Assembly: GCF_002419815.1 (NCBI RefSeq)
Contig: NZ_DIGV01000016.1
Span: 14,059 to 78,058, forward strand
DNA from: Brevundimonas sp. UBA5713
GTDB lineage: Bacteria; Pseudomonadota; Alphaproteobacteria; Caulobacterales; Caulobacteraceae
Direction of reading: 5' to 3'
DNA: 64,000 bases
Part shown: piece after piece, positions 25,864 to 35,188 of the stretch
Layout: the number at the start of each line of letters is the position of its first letter
How positions within the stretch are numbered: position 1 is the first letter of the stretch
Notes under the pieces: model-generated
What the model saw: only the letters and a program-made list of their open reading frames with translations
Databases searched by the model: none
What the model was told of the DNA's origin: nothing
Translations under genes and position numbers: made by a program

Positions 25864-27669
25864 ATGTCGCTGAACACGCTGAATACGAACCGCGCCGCCC
25901 TTCAGGCCCTGCAGTCGGCTGCGTCCGCCACGCGCGACATGAAGGATGCGCAAAGCCGCGTTTCGACCGGCTATAAAATCGCGAGCCACAGGGACAATGT
26001 CGCCGTTTTCAACATCGCAACCCAGATGCGCAGCGATGTCGGCGGATGGGAGGCTGTGCGCAACGGCCTCAATCGCATGGCGTCGGTGGTGGACGTGGCG
26101 TCTATGGGGGCAGAACGGATCAGCGACCTGCTGATTGAACTGAAACAGCACGCCGTCAGCCTTCAGGATGGACTGTCCGGTACCTCGCGTCAGGCCGTGA
26201 TCGACCACATCCAAGCGCTCATTCGCGAAGTCGATATGGTCGCGCGTACCAGTACGTTTGACGGCATCAATCTGCTGACCGGCCAGCCGGTGATCACCAC
26301 CACCAGTCGCAAATCCTATCGTCTGCCGGAAAGCCGCCTGCCACAGCCCTATTTTCCGGCCATGGCCGCCCTACCCCCCGGCTCTTTCGCGGGCACCAGC
26401 CATACCGTCATTGCCCCGGTCGTCACCGGATCTCTCACGCCGGCGTCCTTTGCACAGGCCGTGCAATCGTTGAACGGCAACAACTCCCAGACCATTACCG
26501 TGGACGCGGGCGCGACGCCGGGCCGCGTCAGCTTGATGCTGGACGCGTTCGGGGCACCTGATGTCTTCGAGATTTGGCAAAACGGTGTGCGCGTCGCCGC
26601 CTCGGGCCAAGATTATAGGCCAGACGGCGCACCGGTCGGTCCGGGCACGGCTGTCACCCACCTGAACATGCTGACCTTTGACTATGACCCAGCCAACGGT
26701 CGCGACCTCGAGTTCCGTTTTAACGAAAATCTGACGGTCACAGGTACGGCCTGGACCGTAAACGGCCTGATCATGCAGGCTCCGGACGAGCCCTTTCCCT
26801 CCTATCAGCCACGCTATCAGCCCACGGGATCACTGACGACGACGGCTGTTTTCGATCCTCCGCCCGATTTTGCCGATCCGGAACAGGCGGCCCGCGCGCG
26901 TGACGAACTGCCCGAGGGCGTGACTGCAAACCATACCGTGAATGCGGGCCCCATCACCGGTCGCATCGATGTGGCGTTCGACGCCTTCGATACACCGGAC
27001 ACTCTGGAAATCTGGCAGAATGGCGTGCGCGTGGCGGCGACCGGACAGGCCTATGCCAGCGGCGGGGCTCAGGTTGGTGCCGCGACAGCCGTGGCAGGTG
27101 CGCAGATTCTGTCCTTTGACTACGATCCGGCCCAAGGCGCTTTGGAATTTCGCTTCAATACCAACGGCAACCACAGCGACAGTGCTTGGGCTGTGGGTGC
27201 CATAGCGCTTGCCGATCCGGCCAGCCCGCGGCCGTCATCGGTGACAAGCCAGACGTCATCTTCCCAAGAAGAGGGCTTTGGACCGATCATCGTCGATACC
27301 TTTATCTCGCCGGCTCGCGACACTCTGCGTGTGACCTCGCGCGACATGACTGCCAGCGGCCTGGGTCTGGACGATCTCAATTTTGACAATCCACTGGTCG
27401 TGCTGGACCGCATTTCACGGGCGTTGAACACATCCATCAACGCGGCCAGCTATTTCGGGACACGCTCCAAGGCGATCGATCAGGTGACGCGCTTTTCAAG
27501 CCAGTCCAGTGACGTGCTGGAAAGCGGCATTGGCCATTTGGTGGATGCCGATCTCGCCAAGGCCGCCTCCGAGCTCACCGCCCGGCAAATCCGCCAGCAA
27601 CTGGCGACGCAGTCCCTGTCCATCGCCAATCAAAATCCGCAATGGCTGCTGGGGCTCTTCCGCTCGTAG
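25864..27669 (+). CDS. Flagellin with two tandem beta-rich domains inserted
   Basis: The 601-residue protein has conserved flagellin ends. Residues 1-142 (SLNTLNTNRAALQALQS, TGYKIASHRDNVAVFNIA, TFDGINLLTG) form D0/D1, and residues 540-600 (LVDADLAKAASELTARQIR, QQLATQSLSIANQNPQWLLG) close the coiled coil. The surface region holds two copies of an approximately 95-residue module, at about 208-304 and 356-450, each with EIWQNGVRVAA-GQ, a DYDPA-G turn and LEFRFN. They resemble beta-sandwich modules found in bacterial adhesins. Proline-rich linkers flank them. No other flagellar genes are near. The stop lies 17 bases from the island's left att site. It may be a specialised filament protein; export chaperone needs are unknown. 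Confidence 0.85.
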   Translation: MSLNTLNTNRAALQALQSAASATRDMKDAQSRVSTGYKIASHRDNVAVFNIATQMRSDVGGWEAVRNGLNRMASVVDVASMGAERISDLLIELKQHAVSLQDGLSGTSRQAVIDHIQALIREVDMVARTSTFDGINLLTGQPVITTTSRKSYRLPESRLPQPYFPAMAALPPGSFAGTSHTVIAPVVTGSLTPASFAQAVQSLNGNNSQTITVDAGATPGRVSLMLDAFGAPDVFEIWQNGVRVAASGQDYRPDGAPVGPGTAVTHLNMLTFDYDPANGRDLEFRFNENLTVTGTAWTVNGLIMQAPDEPFPSYQPRYQPTGSLTTTAVFDPPPDFADPEQAARARDELPEGVTANHTVNAGPITGRIDVAFDAFDTPDTLEIWQNGVRVAATGQAYASGGAQVGAATAVAGAQILSFDYDPAQGALEFRFNTNGNHSDSAWAVGAIALADPASPRPSSVTSQTSSSQEEGFGPIIVDTFISPARDTLRVTSRDMTASGLGLDDLNFDNPLVVLDRISRALNTSINAASYFGTRSKAIDQVTRFSSQSSDVLESGIGHLVDADLAKAASELTARQIRQQLATQSLSIANQNPQWLLGLFRS

Positions 27670-27686
27670 GCATTTGAAGATGCGCC

Positions 27687-27713
27687 TGGTGGAGCCGAGG
27701 GGAGGCGAACCCA
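27687..27713 (-). repeat. att site, island left end
   Basis: This is a 17-base copy of the tRNA-Ala 3' end, followed after two mismatched bases by CGAACCC. The T-stem partner is lost, so it is not a working tRNA. Confidence 0.85.
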
Positions 27714-27774
27714 AGACAATAATCCTTACGGATTAACAGTGCGCTACGGGCGAATGAGCGACGATTTGAGTTTA

Positions 27775-27803
27775 TGTGTAACAGTTGTGCGTGACAAGGC
27801 CGC
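27775..27803 (+). repeat. Left inner 29-nt repeat (candidate integrase arm site)
   Basis: It matches 24 of 29 bases with 36762-36790 in the same orientation. Both copies sit just inside the att sites, at 61 and 33 bases from them, as expected for integrase arm-type or excisionase binding sites; this role is an inference. Confidence 0.5.
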
Positions 27804-27901
27804 GTATGCACCCGACACCACCGCTGACGGACTAGGTCTGATTGCTCGCACCTCCGAACGATCGTAAACCCTCATGGAATGCCTATTCTTGGGGGAAGCC
27901 T

Positions 27902-30900
27902 ATGTCTCTGACGATCGACGAACTGTTGCAGTCCTATCGCGACGCCGCCGGTACGGAACGAGACAAAGGAACATACTACGAGCGCCTGTGTAAGGCGTTC
28001 CTGCTGCACGATCCGGTCCAAGCCGAACAATACTCAGAAGCGTGGATGTGGTCTGATTGGGCACCTCATCACGGGTTTCAAGCCAACGACACTGGGATAG
28101 ACCTTGTAGCCAAACTACGGGACGAGGAAGGCTACGCCGCCATCCAGTGCAAGTTCTTCAGCCCCAAGCACAAGATCGCCAAGGCTGACATCGACTCCTT
28201 CCTAGCGGCATCTTCCAAAGCCCCATTCACCCGCCGCGTGGTGATGGACTCCACTGAAGTTGAGTGGTCATCCAACGCCGAAACCATGCTGGAAGGCCAG
28301 ACGATCCCTGTCCTTCGTATCGGCCTTGGCGATATGCGAGCTTCTCCGATCGTGTGGAGCCGTTTCGCAGCCAACGAAGAGATCGTCCTAGAAGAAAAGA
28401 AAGAACTTCGGCCTCACCAACAGGACGCCCTAGACGCTGTTCGCAAAGGCCTCTCAGAGCATGATCGCGGCAAGATCATCATGGCCTGCGGCACGGGTAA
28501 GACCTTTACGGGCCTGAAGATCGCCGAAGACCTCGTAGGCGCAAACGGTACTGTCCTGTTCCTTGTCCCGTCGTTGGCTCTTATGGCTCAGACTGTCCGG
28601 GAATGGACGAACGACACCAAGACCCCTCTTCGCTCATTCGCGGTCTGCTCAGACAGCCAAGTCGGCAAACGTCGCATCTCTAAGGATGATGTCGCTGAGA
28701 TCAGCACGCTCGATCTTGCCTTCCCGGCGACTACCAACGCCGCACTTCTAGCAAAGGGCGTTTCCGAGCCTGCACCGGGCAAGATGACGGTGGTGTTCGC
28801 CACCTACCAATCTATCCAAGTCGTGTCAGATGCTCAGAACATCCACGGCATGGGCGCGTTCAACCTCATCATCTGCGATGAGGCTCACCGCACCACCGGG
28901 GCGACCCTTGGGGATGAGGAAAGCAACTTCGTTCGTATCCACCGAAACGAAGTCGTGGCAGGCGAGAAGCGTCTATACATGACCGCTACCCCTCGCATCT
29001 ACGGCGACAGCGCAAAGAGCAAGGCCGTCGATATGGGCGTCACGCTCGCGACCATGGACGACGTAGAGCTATTCGGCCCCACACTCTTCTATCGGGGGTT
29101 TGGCTGGGCAGTACAGGAAGGGCTGCTCACGGACTACAAGGTCATTGTCCTCGCCATGGATGAGGGGCGCGTTGCGCGCACTCTTCAGGCACGTATGGCT
29201 GACCCTGAAAATGGTCTGGTACTCGACGACGCCACACGCATTCTTGGCTGCTACAAGGCGCTTACAAAGGTCGATATAGCGTCCGAACTGGGCGCCGATA
29301 CCCAGCCTATGCGCCGCGCCCTCGCCTTTTGCCGGGATATCAAATCCTCCAAACTCGTTCAGGATGAGTTCTCGGCGGTGGTCGATGACTACCTAGCCTC
29401 CTCAGAGGTGAAGACCCACGAAGCAGACATCGCAGAGCATCAGCTCAAATGCGAGATCAACCACGTTGACGGCACCTTCAACGCCAAGACCCGTGGCGAA
29501 CTGCTCGATTGGCTGAAAGCCGAAAGCGACGACAACACTTGTCGTATCCTGACTAACGCCCGCTGTCTTTCTGAAGGCGTGGACGTTCCGGCTCTGGACG
29601 CCATCATGTTCCTGCACCCGCGCAAGAGCCAGATTGACGTTGTGCAGTCGGTCGGTCGCGTCATGCGCCGCGCGCCTAACAAGCGCATGGGCTATGTCAT
29701 TCTCCCCGTCGGCATCCCCGCTGGAATGAACGCCGAAGAGGCCTTGAACAACAACGAGAAGTACAAGGTCATCTGGCAAATCCTGAACGCCTTGCGCGCT
29801 CACGATGAGCGTTTCGACGCGACCATCAACCAGATGTCTCTTGGTCAGGATGTTTCTGATCGGTTTGAAATCCTGGGCCTCGACAGCAAGGAACTGAGCT
29901 CTGTCACGGCAACTGTCGAGAACCTGCCTAGCGCCAAGAAAAAGAAGCGCTCCAGCATTGGGGCTGATGGCTTCGACAAGGGCGATGAAGACATCGACAT
30001 CGGTGGTGAGGTCGAAGACGAGCAATACGGCCTGATCCTCGACGATTTCAGCCGCGCTATCAAAGCCAAGATCGTCAAGAAATGCGGTGATCGCGAGTAC
30101 TGGGATCGCTGGGCTGCCAGCCTGCGTGACATTGCTCTCGCTCACATCACCCGCCTGAACGGCATCCTCTCGGTTGAGAGTAGTGAGGCTCGCCTTGCAT
30201 TCGACAGCTTCCTTGCAGAACTGCGTGATGACCTGAACAGCGGCATCACTGAAGCCGAAGCGGTTGAAATGCTGGCTCAGCACATCATCACCCGCCCGGT
30301 CTTCGACGCCCTGTTTGAAGGCCACGCCTTCACCCAAGAAAACCCTGTTTCTAAAGCCATACAGGGCGTTCTCGACGCTCTGGAGAGCGAGCACCTAGAA
30401 AAGGAAAGTAAGGACCTAGACGACTTTTACGCCAGCGTTCGACTGAAGGCTGAGGGCATAACCAACCCCGCAGCCAAGCAAGAGCTCGTTCGTCAGCTTT
30501 ATGACAACTTCTTTGGCGTGGCGTTCAAAGACACCCGCGACAAGCTGGGCATCGTCTATACCCCGATCGAGATCGTGGATTTCATCATCCACTCGGTCAA
30601 TGACGTGCTCAAAGACGAGTTCGGTCAGACGTTGGGCTCAAAAGGCGTTCACATCATAGACCCGTTCACAGGAACCGGGACCTTCATCACACGCCTTCTA
30701 CAGTCTGGCCTGATCGAGCGCGATCAGTTGGAGAACAAGTTCCGGTACGAACTGCACGCCAACGAAATCGTGCTGCTGGCCTACTATATCGCCGCCATCA
30801 ACATCGAGAGCGTCTACAGTAGCCTGCAAGGCGGCGAGTACAGCCCCTTCAATGGCATCTTGCTTACCGACACTTTCGCCATGGGGGAAGGTAAGGACGA

Positions 30901-32767
30901 GCTTGCTTTTGTTCTACCTGACAACTCCGAGCGCCGTCGTCGTCAGCAGGAACTCGATATCCGCGTGATCATGGGCAACCCACCCTATGCTGTGGCTCAA
31001 GGCGTTGCTTACCCGCACCTCGATGGGCGCATCGCGGAAACCTATGCCGCCCGCTCAACCGCGACTAACAAGAACGCATTGTACGATAGCTACATTCGCG
31101 CGATCCGCTGGGGCGCTGATCGTCTAGGTGATTGCGGGGTGATGGCCTACGTCACAAATGGGGGGTGGGTTGATTCAAACACTGCCAACGGCATGCGTAT
31201 GTGCATGGTGGAAGAGTTCACTTCGATCTACATCTTCCACTTGCGAGGCAATCAACGCACGTCAGGCGAAACTTCAAAACGCGAGGGCGGTCAAACCTTC
31301 GGGTCGGGTAGCCGAGCTCCTATCGTTATTACGCTCTTCATCAAGAACCCAAATGCGACAAAACAGGGTCAGGTGTTCTTCCACGACATCGGTGATTATC
31401 TCTCACGCGAAGATAAGCTGAAAATCGTCAAAGATTTCAGGTCTATCCGTGGCATTGGCGAGAAATCTGGTTGGCAAGAAATCATCCCAGATGCCCACGG
31501 CGATTGGCTTACGCAGCGCGATGACAGCCTGAACAGTCATATCATCATTGGTGCCAAAAAAGAAAAATCTTCACACGCTCTGTTCGAAACTTATTCACGC
31601 GGCCTTGAAACAGCCCGAGACGCATGGACCTTTAACTCATCAAAATCTGCATTAACTTCAAAAATAGAACATTGCATAGATTATTATAACGAAAAACTAG
31701 CTATTTTTATTAATAATGGAAATCGTCAAAACATAGATGATTTCGTTAAAGACTCTCCTCGTGATATTTCTTGGTCACGATCGCTTCGTGCTGACTTTGC
31801 ACGACTAAAGCCTCTAGATTACGATGAAGGTCGCATTGTATCTTCAACATACCGACCATTTTTCAAACAACATCTCTACTTCAGCCGACGCTTGAATAAT
31901 GTTGTTGGTCAAATGTCGACCTTCTTCCCAAGCGCTTTAACCACCAACCGAGTGATAGCTCTTTCAGGCACTGGCGGACGGGCAGGTTTATCCGTCATAA
32001 TGATGGACAATGTGCCAAGCCTGCACGTTGCGGCGATGGATGGTTCTCAGTGCTTCGCCCAAACGCTCTACGAATGCGAGCACAACAATGAAGCCAATGA
32101 TCTGTTTTCTGTGTCTGCACCTCAATACGGGATGCGCCACGGCATAACTGATATTGGGCTAAAACATTTTAACGATGCATATCCGGGCGACGCCATCACC
32201 AAAGATGACATCTTTTATTACACCTATGGCCTACTCCACTCCGAAGATTACCGCCGTCGCTTTGCGGAGAACTTGACCAAAGAGCTCCCTCGCATTCCTT
32301 GCGTAAAGAAGGCTGATGATTTCTGGGCGTTCGTTAAGGCTGGTCGCGCGTTGGGCGATTTGCACGTCAACTATGAAACCGTAGAGCCGTATCGCGTGCA
32401 GCTCAAAGAAGGCGACTTGGAGCTCGCGTCGATTGACGACCCGGTCAAGTTCTTCCGGGTCGAGAAGATGTCTTACGGCAAGGGCAAGAACCGTTCGGTC
32501 ATCCACTATAACCCGAACATCACATTGGTTGATGTTCCGTTGGAAGCCTATGAGTACGTCGTCAACGGCAAGTCCGCGATCGACTGGGTTATGGAACGCC
32601 AAACGGTCAAACAAGATAAAGTCAGCGGCATCATCAACGACGCCAACGACTATGCCAACGAAACCATCGGCGATCCGCGCTATCCCTACGATCTGCTACG
32701 TCGGGTAATCACGGTGAGCTTGGAAACGATGAAGATCGTCAAGTCACTACCACCGCTCGACATCTGA
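27902..32767 (+). CDS. Type ISP-like single-chain restriction-modification enzyme
   Basis: One 1,621-residue polypeptide combines all activities needed for restriction. An Mrr-like nuclease lies at the N-terminus (Asp67 in DTGIDLVAK, Gln82 and Lys84 in IQCKFF). A superfamily 2 helicase/translocase follows (Walker A ACGTGKT near 195-201, DEAH at 326-329, EGVDVPALDAIMFL, SVGRVMRR), then a coupler, an N6-adenine methyltransferase (DPFTGTG at 920-926, NPPY at 1026-1029), and a C-terminal target recognition region. This order matches LlaGI/LlaBIII, which methylate one strand and cleave after head-to-head translocation. ATG 27902 has GGGGGA upstream; the longer TTG start at 27842 is unlikely. The recognition region around 31550-31990 is far more AT-rich than the rest. 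Confidence 0.93.
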   Translation: MSLTIDELLQSYRDAAGTERDKGTYYERLCKAFLLHDPVQAEQYSEAWMWSDWAPHHGFQANDTGIDLVAKLRDEEGYAAIQCKFFSPKHKIAKADIDSFLAASSKAPFTRRVVMDSTEVEWSSNAETMLEGQTIPVLRIGLGDMRASPIVWSRFAANEEIVLEEKKELRPHQQDALDAVRKGLSEHDRGKIIMACGTGKTFTGLKIAEDLVGANGTVLFLVPSLALMAQTVREWTNDTKTPLRSFAVCSDSQVGKRRISKDDVAEISTLDLAFPATTNAALLAKGVSEPAPGKMTVVFATYQSIQVVSDAQNIHGMGAFNLIICDEAHRTTGATLGDEESNFVRIHRNEVVAGEKRLYMTATPRIYGDSAKSKAVDMGVTLATMDDVELFGPTLFYRGFGWAVQEGLLTDYKVIVLAMDEGRVARTLQARMADPENGLVLDDATRILGCYKALTKVDIASELGADTQPMRRALAFCRDIKSSKLVQDEFSAVVDDYLASSEVKTHEADIAEHQLKCEINHVDGTFNAKTRGELLDWLKAESDDNTCRILTNARCLSEGVDVPALDAIMFLHPRKSQIDVVQSVGRVMRRAPNKRMGYVILPVGIPAGMNAEEALNNNEKYKVIWQILNALRAHDERFDATINQMSLGQDVSDRFEILGLDSKELSSVTATVENLPSAKKKKRSSIGADGFDKGDEDIDIGGEVEDEQYGLILDDFSRAIKAKIVKKCGDREYWDRWAASLRDIALAHITRLNGILSVESSEARLAFDSFLAELRDDLNSGITEAEAVEMLAQHIITRPVFDALFEGHAFTQENPVSKAIQGVLDALESEHLEKESKDLDDFYASVRLKAEGITNPAAKQELVRQLYDNFFGVAFKDTRDKLGIVYTPIEIVDFIIHSVNDVLKDEFGQTLGSKGVHIIDPFTGTGTFITRLLQSGLIERDQLENKFRYELHANEIVLLAYYIAAINIESVYSSLQGGEYSPFNGILLTDTFAMGEGKDELAFVLPDNSERRRRQQELDIRVIMGNPPYAVAQGVAYPHLDGRIAETYAARSTATNKNALYDSYIRAIRWGADRLGDCGVMAYVTNGGWVDSNTANGMRMCMVEEFTSIYIFHLRGNQRTSGETSKREGGQTFGSGSRAPIVITLFIKNPNATKQGQVFFHDIGDYLSREDKLKIVKDFRSIRGIGEKSGWQEIIPDAHGDWLTQRDDSLNSHIIIGAKKEKSSHALFETYSRGLETARDAWTFNSSKSALTSKIEHCIDYYNEKLAIFINNGNRQNIDDFVKDSPRDISWSRSLRADFARLKPLDYDEGRIVSSTYRPFFKQHLYFSRRLNNVVGQMSTFFPSALTTNRVIALSGTGGRAGLSVIMMDNVPSLHVAAMDGSQCFAQTLYECEHNNEANDLFSVSAPQYGMRHGITDIGLKHFNDAYPGDAITKDDIFYYTYGLLHSEDYRRRFAENLTKELPRIPCVKKADDFWAFVKAGRALGDLHVNYETVEPYRVQLKEGDLELASIDDPVKFFRVEKMSYGKGKNRSVIHYNPNITLVDVPLEAYEYVVNGKSAIDWVMERQTVKQDKVSGIINDANDYANETIGDPRYPYDLLRRVITVSLETMKIVKSLPPLDI

Positions 32768-32789
32768 TCGCTTTAAGGGGGAGCGACAC

Positions 32790-33884
32790 ATGCCCATCAG
32801 GAATGCCATCTGGACCGTAGGAACCAACCCTCAGCAACTCACTGAGGGACGCCTACCCAACGAGCGCACGCTTGAGGATATGATCGTCGCTTCCCCTCGA
32901 ATGCTGTCTGACGAATGGATGCTGATTGGCAGGCAAGAGCGCACCCTCTCCGGTGGTTACATTGACCTTCTGGCGATCGCCCCAGACGGCGCCCTTGTCC
33001 TCATTGAGCTCAAGCGCGATCGAACCCCTCGCGAGGTTGTCGCTCAAGCCATCGACTACGCTGTTTGGGTAGAAGGTCTAGAGTCACAGGATATCGTTTC
33101 GATCTACAAACGCTTCGCCCCCGGTCGTGATCTAGCCGAAGACTTCCAATCCCGATTTGGGCAATCGCTGGACGAAGAAACCCTCAACAGCAGCCATCAG
33201 ATCGTGATCGTCGCCGCGTCTCTGGATGACAGCAGTGAGCGTATTGTCTCGTATCTGAACAAGCGAGACATCGCGATCAACGTGCTCTGCTTCCAAGTCT
33301 TCGACTTGGGCGGACAACAGCTCTTGAGCCGCGCCTGGCTTCTCGATCCGGTCCACACACAGGTCAGCGCTACATCCACCCCCAAGAGCCGTGGAACCCG
33401 TGAGAGCGAGCCTTGGAATGGAGAGTTCTATGCTTCCTTCGGTGAAGGCTCCGCCCGCTCATGGGATGAAGCTCGCAAATACGGCTTCATCAGTGCTGGC
33501 GGTGGTGCGTGGTATAGCAATACGCTCAACCTTCTCGAACAGGGCGACCGGATATGGGTTCGAGCCCCAAAACAGGGCTTTATAGGTGTCGGAGAAGTCA
33601 CTGGCCCCCGCCTATCAATCTCAGAGCTCGTAATACAAACGCCGGAAGGCGAAAGAGCCGCTGCTGACGTCCTAACAGGGGCGCACTACCACCGCATGTT
33701 TGAAGATGACCCGGAAAGGGCTGAGTACTTCATTCCGGTTCGCTGGCTGCACACAGTCGCACTAAATGAAGCCGTCGATGAGATTGGCCTGTTCGGAAAT
33801 CAGAACACCGTCTGCAAGCCTACCACGCCTAAGTGGAGAACCACCGTCGAACGCCTGAAGGAGCGCTGGTCCCTCCAGAGCTAA
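32790..33884 (+). CDS. NucS-like PD-(D/E)XK nuclease with C-terminal PUA/EVE-like domain
   Basis: This 364-residue protein starts 22 bases after the restriction enzyme with GGGGGAGCG upstream, so the two are probably cotranscribed. Residues 25-95 carry a PD-(D/E)XK core: Asp59 in GGYIDLLAIAPDG and Glu73/Lys75 in LVLIELKRDRTPREV, with a downstream Gln/Asp helix, as in NucS/DUF91 proteins. Residues 208-355 (WNGEFYASFGEG, KYGFISAGGGAWY, QGDRIWVRAPKQGFIGVGEVTG) resemble the PUA/EVE group, some of which bind modified bases. This suggests a modification-dependent or backup restriction enzyme, but the function is an inference. It has no methyltransferase of its own. Confidence 0.75.
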   Translation: MPIRNAIWTVGTNPQQLTEGRLPNERTLEDMIVASPRMLSDEWMLIGRQERTLSGGYIDLLAIAPDGALVLIELKRDRTPREVVAQAIDYAVWVEGLESQDIVSIYKRFAPGRDLAEDFQSRFGQSLDEETLNSSHQIVIVAASLDDSSERIVSYLNKRDIAINVLCFQVFDLGGQQLLSRAWLLDPVHTQVSATSTPKSRGTRESEPWNGEFYASFGEGSARSWDEARKYGFISAGGGAWYSNTLNLLEQGDRIWVRAPKQGFIGVGEVTGPRLSISELVIQTPEGERAAADVLTGAHYHRMFEDDPERAEYFIPVRWLHTVALNEAVDEIGLFGNQNTVCKPTTPKWRTTVERLKERWSLQS

Positions 33885-33963
33885 TCCAATCCGATAGCGA
33901 ACTTTCAGAATCGGCGAGGCTCGGTCAAAGGGAGAACAAATCCCTCACACCGGACGTAAACCT

Positions 33964-34293
33964 ATGAAATCTCCTATGCTTGTGGAAGCTCAAAAGGAAA
34001 TAGAAAGCCTCCATCTAGACCTATCCACTCGAGGCGAAACTGGAATGGAGTTCTGGTCTAGCCGTCGCGCCCCCTCGCAGCACTATGTGGAACTCGATGC
34101 CCTCAAGGGCATCTGTCATGTCTATTGGGACGGACGTGACAATCAAATCCCTCTAACAGACCTCGAAACTCCGTTAGGCACTCTCAGCTACATCCAGCAT
34201 ATAGGCACCAAAAACTGGCCTCTGATGAACGCCGAACGCATCGCTGCCTTCATTGAGATCGTTGCGGATCACTATGGTTGGAAGGTCAGATAA
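33964..34293 (+). CDS. Hypothetical island protein
   Basis: I do not recognise this 109-residue protein. It has no signal peptide, membrane helix or metal motif. It looks like a small soluble alpha/beta domain, with an acidic strand-turn region (CHVYWDGRDNQIPLTDLETPLG) and a C-terminal helix ending in DHYGWKVR. The nearest purine-rich stretch (GGGAGAAC) lies too far upstream to be a clear ribosome binding site, so expression is uncertain. It lies 79 bases after the nuclease gene on the same strand and is followed by noncoding DNA. Immunity, accessory or regulatory roles are all possible. Confidence 0.5.
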   Translation: MKSPMLVEAQKEIESLHLDLSTRGETGMEFWSSRRAPSQHYVELDALKGICHVYWDGRDNQIPLTDLETPLGTLSYIQHIGTKNWPLMNAERIAAFIEIVADHYGWKVR

Positions 34294-34403
34294 TCAGATC
34301 AATATAGTGATCCTTGGGATTAGCGCTTCGCGCTAATGGGCTCTTGAACCCTTCGCTTCGCTACCGGCTCAAGGCCCTATTGGATTGATCATTCTAGAAT
34401 ACG

Positions 34404-34514
34404 TTAATCCCCCCCTGCATGAGTTAAGGGTTCCGGGCAGCACTAAAACTCCCGCTACTCACCAAGAGCGCAGGAGTTGCTAGCTCGGAACCCTGCTCAC
34501 GCAGAGGGGATTAA
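34404..34514. repeat. Long imperfect inverted repeat with nested hairpin
   Basis: The outer arms (34404-34434 and 34486-34514) pair over about 28 positions: TTAATCCCC with GGGGATTAA, then TGC-TGAG with CTCA-GCA, then AGGGTTCCG with CGGAACCCT. Inside, AACTCC/GGAGTT and CGCT/AGCG form a second stem. The unit has no coding capacity. Confidence 0.7.
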
Positions 34515-35130
34515 TCGCGACCATTCCGTCAACGTAGTTTGAAAGAGCGACTTTGGTTTTGGCGTGCCAAATGCGCGAGGCGGAACCCATTACCTGCGCT
34601 ACGCTCCGATCCCTGACTAATGTCAGTTCGGTTATTCGCCATTAGGCGAAAGCATCTCGTTTTGCTTCAAACCTCAACGCAACGAGACAGAGGGTTGTCA
34701 CCCTCATCATTTTGAGCTGATTTTGTACGCCCTGAGAGCAGTACAGGCTCAAACCCAGAGGCGGGGCAAGGCATCTAGCCGACCGCATGGATCATCCTTT
34801 CGAGTGCGCCGCTCTGCCTATCGGTCTAAGTCCCGACACGGCTCGTTATAAGTGAAGAGCAAATGAACTCTCCGCGCGCAAATGTCACTTCCCATGCCAT
34901 AGGAAGCCATCAGTCCGCATTGCCGGACCAGAATGACAACAGGATATCAATAAGAGAAGGCAAAATCAAGAGAAAATAGTATAAGTTTCAGTATTTTGAT
35001 TATATCGTCTACAGATAAAAAGCTGCAAGAACCGTACAACTTTCATCCAAAAACTATTCGTCCATGACGCTCCATATAGAGATTAGCGGACTAAACTATA
35101 AGACTTTCATTATTTCAGACCGCAAAAACA

Positions 35131-35159
35131 CAGAGGACCCCGTCTCTATAGGCCCTCTG
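35131..35159 (-). terminator. Terminator after the integrase gene
   Basis: CAGAGG and CCTCTG form the stem; on the minus strand the hairpin is followed by TGTTTTTG, 30 bases after the integrase stop. Confidence 0.7.
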
Positions 35160-35188
35160 CATTTTCTAAGACTTCGGTTTTCTCGCCC

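Larger units (their letters stand above)
34294..35188. other. Noncoding region rich in inverted repeats
   Basis: No convincing gene is seen in these 895 bases. The left half holds a series of hairpins: ATTAGCG/CGCTAAT (34319-34337), a palindrome ATTCTAGAAT (34391-34400), the long inverted repeat at 34404-34514, TTTGGC/GCCAAA (near 34557), TTCGCC/GGCGAA (near 34638), CTCGTT/AACGAG, and GAGGGT/ACCCTC (near 34692). The right half (34940-35120) is AT-rich, with no ORF of note, and ends in the integrase terminator. It could encode a structured RNA or be an island regulatory or transfer region. Confidence 0.5.

Noticed and set aside
27687..27760. A second tRNA or a tmRNA 3' end at the left edge of the island
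   Set aside because: Only the acceptor 3' strand and part of the T-loop match; the T-stem does not pair and no D-arm or 5' acceptor strand exists. It is an att copy.
34404..34514. Integron attC site
   Set aside because: Palindromic, but the GTTRRRY/RYYYAAC boxes are not correct and no IntI-type integrase or cassette array is present.
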